A stretch of DNA of 64,000 bases from positions 806,001 through 870,000 of the forward strand of contig NZ_JAUSQU010000001.1 in NCBI RefSeq assembly GCF_030811455.1. Direction: 5' to 3'. Position 1 is the first letter of the stretch. Every line of letters starts with the position of its first letter. The notes beneath the pieces are model-generated. The model was not told the DNA's origin, did not search any database, and saw only the letters and a list, made by a program, of their open reading frames with translations. The stretch comes from Streptosporangium lutulentum. GTDB lineage: Bacteria > Actinomycetota > Actinomycetes > Streptosporangiales > Streptosporangiaceae. This document shows, one piece after another, positions 35,332 through 43,121 of the stretch. A program made the translations under genes and the position numbers.

Positions 35332-36544
35332 ACGGTTCGTCGGGCAGGGACGGCCCTGTTCCGGCCTCCGGCGCGACATCGAACGGCTGGGGCGCGGGCG
35401 CGGGCTCACCGTACAGGAACCGGTCCCGCGACTCGTTCAACGGGTCGACGTAGAGACGTCCGGAGGCGACCTCCTCGCCGAGGAGGATCCTGCGGGAGGC
35501 ATCCGTGACCACCGCGCCGCCGAGGGCGGCGCCCGAGGCGAGCTGTGGCCAAGAGGAGATGGTCTGCTCTATCTCCGGCAGGGAGGCCGCCATGCGTGTG
35601 CTGAGCTGTCGCTCGTCGAGCAGGGCCAGGACGAAGGGCACCTTGTCTTTGGGCGGCAGGCCCCGCAAATCCTCCGCGCGGACGTTTCCCAGCAGCCCGT
35701 GAAAGATCGGCCGATCGGGGTCGAGGTCGAAACGCTCGATGTCGAGCATCCCTCGGTCGTTGGTCTCCATCACGACGGGAATTCCGCAGGAACGAGCTCG
35801 TTCGCGGACGGCCACCTTCACGTAGAGGTCGTCGCACTCCTCGACAAGAAGATCCAGCGGTCCGCCGTGAAGGAGGAACTCATCGAGATTGTCGGGACCG
35901 ATGCCATGAGGATGGACGGTGATGTCGAGATAGGGATCGATCTCGGCCATCTGCCGCGCGGTGAGCACCGTCTTGTCGAGGCCGAGCTGGTGGACGCCCG
36001 CGCGTAGGCGATTCAGATTCGACAACTCGATACGGTCGAAGTCCGCGATCCTGAACGAGCCTCCGACGCCTTCCTGGGCCAGTGTGACGGCGGCGGCATT
36101 GCCCACCGACAAGCCGATCACTCCGATTCGCCGGCCGCTCAGGGCCAGTTGCTCGTCAAAAGTGATCTTGTAGCGATTGCGATCGGTCCTGAGCTCGCGA
36201 AACTCCTCACGAGGGAGGATGCGGGTCAGCTCGGCCAGCCAGGGAAACCACACCCATCTCCCGTAGTCGGCCATGTTCCGGCCGTCGAGGATCTCCTCGA
36301 TGTACCGGGTGAGGCGCGGGTCTTCGGCGCCGACCTGCGGATGACGGGTTCGGGCGAGTTGGCGCACCTGATCCTCGAGGCGGTCGTGGACCCGTCGAGC
36401 GAGTCCGGTGTCCCGTATCGCTCGCAGCAGCCCGGCGTCCTCCTCGTCGGTGGCGTCGAACAGGCGTGGCCGCCATGCGCGGTCGTTCAGTGCTTCTTCG
36501 CCGAGTTCTTCGATCGGTGAACGTGGCAGGTCCAATGGTGCCAT
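35306..36544 (-). CDS. ThiF/E1-like adenylyltransferase (MoeY/Rv1355c-like, truncated)
   Basis: A 412-residue protein with an E1/ThiF/HesA Rossmann core at about 130-330: RRIGVIGLSVGNAAAVTLAQ (nucleotide motif), FRIADFDRIELSNLNRLRAG (Asp and the N-x-N-R motif of ThiF/MoeB), LLVEECDDLYVKVAVRERA, VVMETNDRGMLDIERFDLDP. An N-terminal helical region (1-125) precedes it. The usual CxxC zinc pairs of MoeB are absent. The C-terminal nitroreductase half is broken off by frameshift. Lower-GC codon use than the neighbours suggests transfer. Eight bases separate it from the GNAT gene upstream, so the two form an operon. Confidence 0.8.
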   Translation of the reverse strand: MAPLDLPRSPIEELGEEALNDRAWRPRLFDATDEEDAGLLRAIRDTGLARRVHDRLEDQVRQLARTRHPQVGAEDPRLTRYIEEILDGRNMADYGRWVWFPWLAELTRILPREEFRELRTDRNRYKITFDEQLALSGRRIGVIGLSVGNAAAVTLAQEGVGGSFRIADFDRIELSNLNRLRAGVHQLGLDKTVLTARQMAEIDPYLDITVHPHGIGPDNLDEFLLHGGPLDLLVEECDDLYVKVAVRERARSCGIPVVMETNDRGMLDIERFDLDPDRPIFHGLLGNVRAEDLRGLPPKDKVPFVLALLDERQLSTRMAASLPEIEQTISSWPQLASGAALGGAVVTDASRRILLGEEVASGRLYVDPLNESRDRFLYGEPAPAPQPFDVAPEAGTGPSLPDEPSATGIHHP

Positions 36545-36552
36545 CCGTTTCG

Positions 36553-37359
36553 TCAGGCTACGGTGGGAGCTTTTGTGAGTGATTCAATGCATTTGGGCAA
36601 GATTTCCAGAATATGGTGAGGGCGGCTGTAGTTAAGATAGATGCGCTCGTTACGACCGGTCGGTGGAAAGTAGTCATCGAAACAGGGCACCACGAATTCG
36701 AACCCGTAAGAAGTCCGGATACGTGGCTGGAAGGCGAGCTTCTCGAAGGTGACGCCGGTCTCCCAGCCGCTGCGGAACTGGTCCACGGCCATGAGACGGG
36801 CGAGATGGACCAGAAGATAGGGGAGCGAGTCGCCGCGACAGGCGGGGTGCACCCATAGGCCGCCCACATGGCTGACCCGTCCGGAGACACGCTGGAGGAG
36901 GGGCGGCCGGGCCGACCTGGTCTCCTGAAAAACCTCGGGCACCGGGTCGTACCAGAGCCGTAGTGAGCCGACCAGGTCCATGAAGTCCTCGGTGACGAAT
37001 AATCGGGTGGCGACGCAGCCCACGACGGTTCCCGCCGGGTCCTGTACCGCGATCCAGAACGCGTCGCCCCAGGGCGTCCGGTTGTGGCGCGGATCGAAGG
37101 TGGGATTGACGCCGTCCGCCAATGGGGCCGTCTCCAGGTGCGCGGCCCACGCGTTCATGTTCCAGCGGCGCGTCGCGCGCAGCTTCCGCCCGCGCATCCA
37201 GTGCTCGCAGGTGTCAACGAATTCCTGGGCGGCCCGTAATTTCAGGTTTCGGATGTCAATTCCTTCATCTGGCACAAGTCTCACCTTCCCGGATGATTTC
37301 TTCATGGTCGAATTACCTGAATGATGAGACAAGGGCCGCTTCGGCTGCAGATTCATCAT
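36553..37359 (-). CDS. GNAT/N-acyltransferase-like protein paired with ThiF
   Basis: A 268-residue protein with a GNAT-like pattern: DAFWIAVQDPAGTVVGCVAT (beta-4 region), HVGGLWVHPACRGDSLPYLL (V-x-P-x-x-R/G acetyl-CoA loop variant), HLARLMAVDQFRSGWETGVTF, then YGFEFVVPCFDDYFPPTGRN. It resembles FeeM/autoinducer-synthase-like acyltransferases more than small GNATs, but I am not sure. The start is ambiguous (ATGs at 37359, 37356 and 37305, none with a good ribosome-binding site). GC content and AT-rich upstream DNA differ from the surroundings. Confidence 0.65.
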   Translation of the reverse strand: MMNLQPKRPLSHHSGNSTMKKSSGKVRLVPDEGIDIRNLKLRAAQEFVDTCEHWMRGRKLRATRRWNMNAWAAHLETAPLADGVNPTFDPRHNRTPWGDAFWIAVQDPAGTVVGCVATRLFVTEDFMDLVGSLRLWYDPVPEVFQETRSARPPLLQRVSGRVSHVGGLWVHPACRGDSLPYLLVHLARLMAVDQFRSGWETGVTFEKLAFQPRIRTSYGFEFVVPCFDDYFPPTGRNERIYLNYSRPHHILEILPKCIESLTKAPTVA

Positions 37360-37636
37360 GCCTCTGATGGGAGGAATGCGCCCACAATTCTCTTATTGAT
37401 TTTTAATCCGTGATGTCGTACGGCATGGCCGCGGGGGCATTCTGGCGTGCCGGGCCGGAGCATGCCCGGCCCGTTCCCACCTGGCCGGCCCTACCGGCGC
37501 CGGCGTGCCCACGTTCCCCGTCGTGGTCCCCGCCGGGTCCTGCCCTGGACGATGTGGCCGTCCCGCGTGACGGTCAGTCGGTGCGGGACTGTCTTCTTCG
37601 CCCGGCCGGTCCCCGCGTCCGCAGGTCCTCGGGTGC
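37360..37636. other. Gene-free stretch upstream of the GNAT and truncated ku genes
   Basis: AT-rich just before the GNAT start (37360-37425, including ttattgatttttaat), which is promoter-like, then GC-rich with a 7-bp hairpin GCCGGGC/GCCCGGC near 37453. No gene is supportable here. Confidence 0.5.
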
Positions 37637-37844
37637 GGCCCGGCCGTCGGCGAAGACGTGCTCGAGTGCCGTCATCCGCGGGCCGCGGTTCCGCCGAGGG
37701 CCGCCCCGCGGTCGCCATGCCCTTCCGCGAGATAATCTGCAGAAGGGGGAAAAATGAAAGCTACCTGGAAAGGGACCGTCTCCTTCGGCGACATCAACAT
37801 CCCCGTAGCCCTCTACAAGGCCACCGAGAAGCACGCAAGGGACG
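37637..37844. repeat. Direct repeat, right copy (ku upstream region plus ku 5' end)
   Basis: Partner of 34716-34906. It starts GGCCCGGCCGTCGGCGAAGA as in the left copy and runs through the ku ribosome-binding site and first ~28 codons. This copy keeps the ATG (37754) and the conserved Trp. Confidence 0.85.
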
Positions 37845-38359
37845 GTTCGCCGGTGCGTCGCAAGCGGTGGCGCGAGGAAGAGGGCCGGGAGACCGGGCGC
37901 CGGGAGGCGGCGAGGGGCCACCGGCACCCCGACGGCCGGAGGGTCGTCCTGGACGGCGAGGGCCCGGTGCCGGACAAGAAGCGGATCGACGTGCTGGCCT
38001 CCGTCGACGAGGGCAGCATCGACCCGGTGCTGTTCGGGCAGGCCTACTACGTCGGGGGAACGGACCCGGCCGCCGATCAGTGGTACGTCCTGTTCCGGGA
38101 TGCGCTGAGGCAGTCCGGGCACGTCGCCGTCACCAGGGTCACCCTCGGTGCCCGCGAGTCCCTGGCGGTGCTCCGGGTCCATGACGACCTCCTCGTCCTG
38201 CAGACCGTGAGCCGGCCGGGAGAGGTCCGCCGCCCGACCGGCATCGCCCCCAGGGGCGACATCACCGTGCGCCCGGAGGAGCTGAAGATGGCCATGCATC
38301 TCATGGACATCCTCTCCGTGGGCTTCGACCTGGACGAGGTTCACGACGACCACCGGTAG
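37754..38359 (+). CDS. ku: Ku-like DNA end-binding protein with internal deletions
   Basis: A 201-residue open frame; intact bacterial Ku is usually 260-300. It begins MKATWKGTVSFGDINIPVAL, typical of Ku, and resumes with IDVLASVDEGSIDPVLFGQA, YYVGG, WYVLFRDALRQSGHVAVTRV, LGARESLAVLRVHDDLLVLQ and the C-terminal core VRPEELKMAMHLMDIL. Missing are the segment after EKHA (normally VSFHQVH...), with a degenerate Arg/Glu-rich stretch in its place, about 10 residues before KKRIDVL, and the C-terminal end beyond FDLDEVHDDHR. No ligD nearby. All gaps keep frame, so it may be expressed, but the DNA-encircling ring is probably compromised. Confidence 0.75.
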   Translation: MKATWKGTVSFGDINIPVALYKATEKHARDGSPVRRKRWREEEGRETGRREAARGHRHPDGRRVVLDGEGPVPDKKRIDVLASVDEGSIDPVLFGQAYYVGGTDPAADQWYVLFRDALRQSGHVAVTRVTLGARESLAVLRVHDDLLVLQTVSRPGEVRRPTGIAPRGDITVRPEELKMAMHLMDILSVGFDLDEVHDDHR

Positions 38360-38430
38360 ACCCGGCGACACGTCATCGCGCCCGACCGGAGGACATGTGC
38401 CCCCGCACGCGTCCGCGGTGACGCTCGGGG

Positions 38431-40863
38431 TCACGGAGCCTCCCGTCGTACCGAGGAGGTTCGCTGGTCCCGGTGGACGGCGAAGCGGGCCGGCACCCGT
38501 TCGGCCAGGACACCGCTGTGCGTGACGATGCCGACCATCTGATCCTTGCGGGCCGCGAGTTCCTCCAGTGTGACGGCGACCGTCTCCAGCGTCGTCTCGT
38601 CCAGCGTGCCGAACCCCTCATCAAGGAAGATCGATTCCAGCTGGGCGGCGCCGGCCGCGGCCATGGCCGGCAGCTGCGCCGAAAGCGCCAGGGCGAGGGC
38701 GAGGCTGGCCTGGAAGGTCTCGCCGCCGGACAGCGTCTTGACCGGCCGGCGGCTGTCCGCGTCGGCGTGGTCGACGACGAGGAAGTTCCCGTCGTCGTGG
38801 ATCAGCTCGAACTGCCCGCCGGACAGCTCGGCGAGCGTCTCGGAGGCGTCCGTGACGAGCATGTCGAGGGCCGTCGCGACCAGCCAGCGGGGAAACCCGT
38901 CCGCGCGCAGGAGGTGGCCGAGCGTCTTCGCCACCTGGTGCGCCCGCTCCGCGTCCTGCCGCCGCACCTCGAGTCTCGCGGCCTGCTCCCGTCGTTCGAC
39001 GAGACGACGCGTCCCCTGCCGCGCTCCCTCCAGCGCCGCCGCGACCGCCGGCTCGGCCGTCTCGGTGAGCGGCCGCTCCGTATCGAGGTTCACCTCGTGG
39101 GCGGCGAGCACGCCGGCGAGGCGGTCATCGGCGGCGGCGAGGTCGCCGCGGACCCTCGCCAGCCTCTCGTGCGCGTCGGACAGCACCGTCTCACGGGTGG
39201 CGGCGGCGTCGGCCGCCCAGGAGATGAGGGTCGTCCACGCCGCGGTCAGGTCGTCACGGTCCAGTGCCCGCGCCCCGAGTGCGACGAGCGGGTCACGAAC
39301 GCGCTCAAGCGCCGACCAGGCCGCCCGCACCTCCCGGCGGACACTCACCGCGCTCTCCTCGGTGCTCGCCCTGGTGACCCGCGCGTTCCGGAGCTTCGTG
39401 TCCGCCTTGTCCGCCGCCCTTTCCAGCCGCTCTCGACGGCTGAGCGCGGAGGTCACCCGCCCCGGGGCGGGGGCGTCGGCGAGGACCGAACGCAGGGCGG
39501 CGATCCTGCCGGTGAGCGCGTTCAGCTCACCGGTGGCCTGCTGCTCGGTCCGGGACGTCTTCGTCCACTCCTCGCGTAGCCGCTCCGCTTCACGGTCGGC
39601 CCGGACCCGTGCCCGCGCGGCCGTTTCGAGGTCGGGCGCGACCAGTGGGGCGGGCATCGCGGTGACCCGCTGCTCACATACCGGGCACGCCGCGCCGTCC
39701 CGCAGACGCGGTCGCAGCGCCGCCACGAGGTGGACCCGCGCCGCGGTCTCCTCCGCCCGTCGCGCCCGCAGCGCGCGCCTCTCGGCTTTCTTCGCGGCGG
39801 CGGTCACGCCGGAGAGCGCCGTGGCATGCCGCTGCCGCAGCGCCCGCGTCGTGAGCAGCCTCCTCTCCGCCTCGTCAAGCTCCAGGTGGTCGCGGCGGGC
39901 CTGTTCGAGCCGGGCCCGGGGCGGTGCCGCCGCGAGTCGCTCACGGGCGGTCGTGTCGGCGGTCTCGGCCGCGGCGAGTTCCTCGTCGGCCAGTTCGACG
40001 GCCGCTTCGACCTCGCGTTCCCGCCTCCCGAGTTCCTCAAGGCCGGCCGGGGCGGTGACCGTCCCCAGCCGGTCCCGCTCCGCCGTCAGCGTCTCGCACG
40101 CCTTCCGCGCCTCGGTGACGGCCGCACCGTGCTTCACGAGTTCGGGCAGCGCCGCACGGACCCGCTCGGCGAGCTTCTCCAACGTGGCCACCCGGTCCTG
40201 GGCCGCGTGCTGGGCGCTTTCGGTCGCGTCGCCGAACTCCTCAAGCTGCTGGGCGAGGAGTCCGGCGCGCTGCCTCTCGCTGTCGGCCTCCGCGTTCGCC
40301 GCCTGCGCGATCCGGGGGTAGATCTCCAGTCCCATCAGTTCGACGAAGATCTCCTGCCGCTTGGCCGGCTGCGCGTGCAGGAACTCGGCGAAGTCCCCCT
40401 GCGGCAGCACCACACAGGTGAGGAAGTGCTCGAACGACAGCCCGAACAGCTTCTCCACCGCGGGGGTGACCTCGGAGTCGGAGGCGAGCACCTCGGTGAC
40501 GTCGTCCGGCATGCCGAGCGCGCCCGGGTCGGCGAGCCGTTCCAGCCGGGCGTTCCTCACCTGGACGCCGCCGCGGGCGGTGCGACGCAGTTCCCGGGCG
40601 GCGACGTAGCGGTGCCCGGCGAGGTCGAAGACGAGCCGGACGGTGCCCCGATCGGTGGTCGGCGCGAGCGCGTTCGTGACCACGCGCCGGTTGTCCCAGC
40701 GGGGCGCCGAGCCGTACAGGGCGAACGTGATCGCGTCGATGACCGTGGACTTGCCCGACCCGGTCGGGCCGACGAGCGCGAAGTAATCCACCTCGCGGAG
40801 GTCCACCGCGGCCGCCTCCCTGAAGGAGGCGAAGCCGTTCATCTCCAGCAGCACCGGCCTCAT
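38431..40863 (-). CDS. sbcC: SbcC-type SMC-like ATPase/exonuclease subunit (Rad50 homologue)
   Basis: An 810-residue ABC-class ATPase forming the SbcCD (Mre11-Rad50) nuclease that opens DNA hairpins and protein-blocked ends. Seen: Walker A GPTGSGKST (about 32-40), Q-loop VVLPQGDFAEFLHAQP, long Ala/Arg/Glu-rich coiled coils, zinc hook ACPVCEQR (about 400), ABC signature LSGGETFQASLALALAL, Walker B IFLDEGFGTLDETTLE and the H-loop VTHSG. It is shorter than E. coli SbcC through shorter coils. It follows sbcD by 18 bp. Confidence 0.93.
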   Translation of the reverse strand: MRPVLLEMNGFASFREAAAVDLREVDYFALVGPTGSGKSTVIDAITFALYGSAPRWDNRRVVTNALAPTTDRGTVRLVFDLAGHRYVAARELRRTARGGVQVRNARLERLADPGALGMPDDVTEVLASDSEVTPAVEKLFGLSFEHFLTCVVLPQGDFAEFLHAQPAKRQEIFVELMGLEIYPRIAQAANAEADSERQRAGLLAQQLEEFGDATESAQHAAQDRVATLEKLAERVRAALPELVKHGAAVTEARKACETLTAERDRLGTVTAPAGLEELGRREREVEAAVELADEELAAAETADTTARERLAAAPPRARLEQARRDHLELDEAERRLLTTRALRQRHATALSGVTAAAKKAERRALRARRAEETAARVHLVAALRPRLRDGAACPVCEQRVTAMPAPLVAPDLETAARARVRADREAERLREEWTKTSRTEQQATGELNALTGRIAALRSVLADAPAPGRVTSALSRRERLERAADKADTKLRNARVTRASTEESAVSVRREVRAAWSALERVRDPLVALGARALDRDDLTAAWTTLISWAADAAATRETVLSDAHERLARVRGDLAAADDRLAGVLAAHEVNLDTERPLTETAEPAVAAALEGARQGTRRLVERREQAARLEVRRQDAERAHQVAKTLGHLLRADGFPRWLVATALDMLVTDASETLAELSGGQFELIHDDGNFLVVDHADADSRRPVKTLSGGETFQASLALALALSAQLPAMAAAGAAQLESIFLDEGFGTLDETTLETVAVTLEELAARKDQMVGIVTHSGVLAERVPARFAVHRDQRTSSVRREAP

Positions 40864-40881
40864 CGAGGTTCCTCCCCGCCG

Positions 40882-42063
40882 TCAGGCGTTCCCCATGGTG
40901 ACCTGGTCGTGGAGCCTGGCGAACAGCGCCTCGACCCGTTCGTCGACCAGTTCCCGGGTGACGCAGTATTCGTGGAGCAGCTCGGCGGGGCCGCGTTCCA
41001 CGCCGGCGGGCGGCGGGGACGGCCGGGCGGCCCTCACCGGATCGGCCGACGGGGCGAACGCCGGGTCGATGCGCACTTCCAGCGCGTTCGGGAGCAGCCG
41101 CCGAACGTCCTGCTGCAGGCCCGCGCACGCCGGCTCGCACAGCACGACCCTCAGGTAGTCGTCGCCGAACTCCTCGGCGCGCCGGGCCAGCTCGTCAAGG
41201 GCACCGTGTACGGTGCGCAGCCGCCGTCCGGACCTGATCGGCACCTCGGCGACGACGCGGGCGGGCGCGCCGACCTCGGCCTCGACGACGAGAACCACCG
41301 GGGAGTTGTCCTGCTCGCCGAAATCGAGGGCGATCGGGCTGCCGCAGTAGTGAACCGGACACGGCGCGGGCAGCGACTGGCGACGGTGCAGGTGTCCGAG
41401 CGCGACGTAGTGCGCGTCGGGCGGGAAGGCGTCCTCCGGCACCCAGTACTCGACGATCGACTGGGCGGACCGCTCGCCCCCGCCGAGCTTTCCCCGGGCC
41501 GCCATCAGGTGCGCCGTCACCAGGTTGACCGTGTCGTCGCGGAAGCCGGTCGTGAGCGCGGCGAGCAGGTCCCGCACCAGCCGGCCATAGCCGGCCGCGG
41601 CCTCCCCTGGCGTCTTGGTGACCAGGTGGGCGGCACGCACCGCGTGGCGCTGGGAGAGGAACGGCAGCAGGGCGACGACGACCGGCTCCCCTGTCGAGCG
41701 CGCGGTGAACCTCACCACCCCGCCGTCGGCCGCGACGCGAGCGCCGCCGGCCAAGGTGATCCCGGTGCTCGCCATGAGCGGCCGGTAGGCGTCGAAGGTG
41801 GCGGCGTGGTCGTGGTTGCCGGCGATCGCGATGACCTCGGCTCCGGTGCGCCGGAGTGCGAGCAGCACCTGGACGACCAGCTGCTGGGCCTCTGCCGTCG
41901 GGGCGGACGACTCGTACAGGTCGCCGGCGACGAGAACCGCGTCGACCCGGTGGTCCCGTGCCACCTGGACGATCTCGCGAAGGACCGCCCGCTGCTCGTC
42001 AAGCCGGCTGTGGCCCTTGAGCACCTTGCCGACGTGCCAGTCGGACGTGTGCAGGAACCTCAT
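40882..42063 (-). CDS. sbcD: SbcD metallophosphoesterase nuclease subunit (Mre11 homologue)
   Basis: A 393-residue calcineurin-like phosphoesterase. All metal motifs are present: TSDWHVGK (D-x-H), VAGDLYES (GD), IAGNHDH (GNHD), LVTAHLMA (H) and ALGHLHRRQ (GHxH). A C-terminal capping domain follows. It pairs with SbcC. Its ATG overlaps the stop of the upstream RNase-AS-like gene by 4 bp. Confidence 0.94.
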   Translation of the reverse strand: MRFLHTSDWHVGKVLKGHSRLDEQRAVLREIVQVARDHRVDAVLVAGDLYESSAPTAEAQQLVVQVLLALRRTGAEVIAIAGNHDHAATFDAYRPLMASTGITLAGGARVAADGGVVRFTARSTGEPVVVALLPFLSQRHAVRAAHLVTKTPGEAAAGYGRLVRDLLAALTTGFRDDTVNLVTAHLMAARGKLGGGERSAQSIVEYWVPEDAFPPDAHYVALGHLHRRQSLPAPCPVHYCGSPIALDFGEQDNSPVVLVVEAEVGAPARVVAEVPIRSGRRLRTVHGALDELARRAEEFGDDYLRVVLCEPACAGLQQDVRRLLPNALEVRIDPAFAPSADPVRAARPSPPPAGVERGPAELLHEYCVTRELVDERVEALFARLHDQVTMGNA

Positions 42064-43049
42064 CTCTCCTCGTCGGGTGAGATCTGCTCCCCGGCCTCGG
42101 CTTCCGGCTCGGGCGGCATCAGCTCGTCATACATGGCCTGGTGTTCCTCGTCGTCACCCGGGCAGATCGCCCGTCCGTCGGCCAGGCACATCCAGCGGTG
42201 CCGCAGCACGTCCCGCACGGCCTCCTCCGGGTCGTCGAACACCAGGATGCCGTCGCCGTCCTCGTCGTGGACGTAGGCGCAGACGTCGCAGACGACGGAG
42301 TGCATCTGGCGGGTGGGGAAACGTGCCGGCCGATTCCTTTCCATGTACGGGCGGTGGCCGTGATTCTCCGGCGACCGGCGAGCCGCGGGACTGTTGTCCG
42401 CACGTCCGATCCGAGGGGGTGCGGCCGACCGCCGGTCGGCGGGCGGCGCCCGGTGGAGGCCACGGGCGGGCGGGAAACCGTCGCCGTCGCACCGTGGACA
42501 GGTGTTGAGGGCGAGCAGGTGCTCATGCAGGGTGCGGTGGTAGCGGGCACGGGCGAGCGCGTGGTGCTCTCCGCGGGGCCGCTCCGGCAGCGGCGGGTCT
42601 CCGGCCTGGACGGCGAGGGACCGCAACTCGTGGAACCAGCGCGGCACCGTCGGCGGCATCGCCTCCCAGTCGTTGTCCCACAGGGAGTGCAGGCGGCAGA
42701 TGTGCTGGCCGCCGCAGGCGGCGTACAGGTGGGTCTCCTGGGGGCCGCAGGCGAAGTACGTCTCCACCTCGTCACGGATCTCCTTGATGAGCTTGACGTC
42801 GGGGTGGGTGCGGTCGAGGAGGTAGGGGTAGCCGTCGGCGGCACACCGCGGCAGACGGGGCCACACGTCGTCGACCATCCGCGGGACGTCGAGCACGGCG
42901 GTGAGGTCCATGTCGTTGTTGACGGCGTAGTAGTCGCGGCCGGCGTCGTCGGTGAGGCCGATGGAGATCAGGCCGCGTACGGTGGGGTCGGAGGGAAGGA
43001 ATTCGCAGGCGAGGTAGACGCGGCGAACGGCCCGAGCGGTGTCGCTCAT
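42060..43049 (-). CDS. RNase AS-like protein (Rv2179c family) with altered active site
   Basis: A 329-residue protein. Residues about 10-175 follow the actinobacterial 3'-5' exoribonuclease AS fold: VYLACEFLPSDPTVRGLISI, GLTDDAGRDYYAVNNDMDL, AMPPTVPRWFHELRSLA, RPRGEHHALARARYH. In active enzymes the first motif is D-x-E; here it is A-C-E. The D..H position reads GGQHICRLHSLW and the last motif HxALxDAR has become HHALARAR, so at least two to three catalytic Asp residues are lost. The C-terminal half adds two Cys pairs (NTCPRCDGDG, VVCDVCAYVH) that could bind zinc. It is coupled to sbcD by ATGA, pointing to a binding role in the repair complex. Confidence 0.7.
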   Translation of the reverse strand: MSDTARAVRRVYLACEFLPSDPTVRGLISIGLTDDAGRDYYAVNNDMDLTAVLDVPRMVDDVWPRLPRCAADGYPYLLDRTHPDVKLIKEIRDEVETYFACGPQETHLYAACGGQHICRLHSLWDNDWEAMPPTVPRWFHELRSLAVQAGDPPLPERPRGEHHALARARYHRTLHEHLLALNTCPRCDGDGFPPARGLHRAPPADRRSAAPPRIGRADNSPAARRSPENHGHRPYMERNRPARFPTRQMHSVVCDVCAYVHDEDGDGILVFDDPEEAVRDVLRHRWMCLADGRAICPGDDEEHQAMYDELMPPEPEAEAGEQISPDEER

Positions 43050-43121
43050 GTGGGGATCCTCCTCGGCATCCGGGAACGTCGCCGAGAATGCGGCGTACGC
43101 GCGTGTGTGACGGTCACCGGA

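Noticed and set aside
39730..42276. 848-residue plus-strand open frame over sbcC and sbcD
   Set aside because: Both minus-strand genes have full catalytic motifs; the plus frame is low-complexity.
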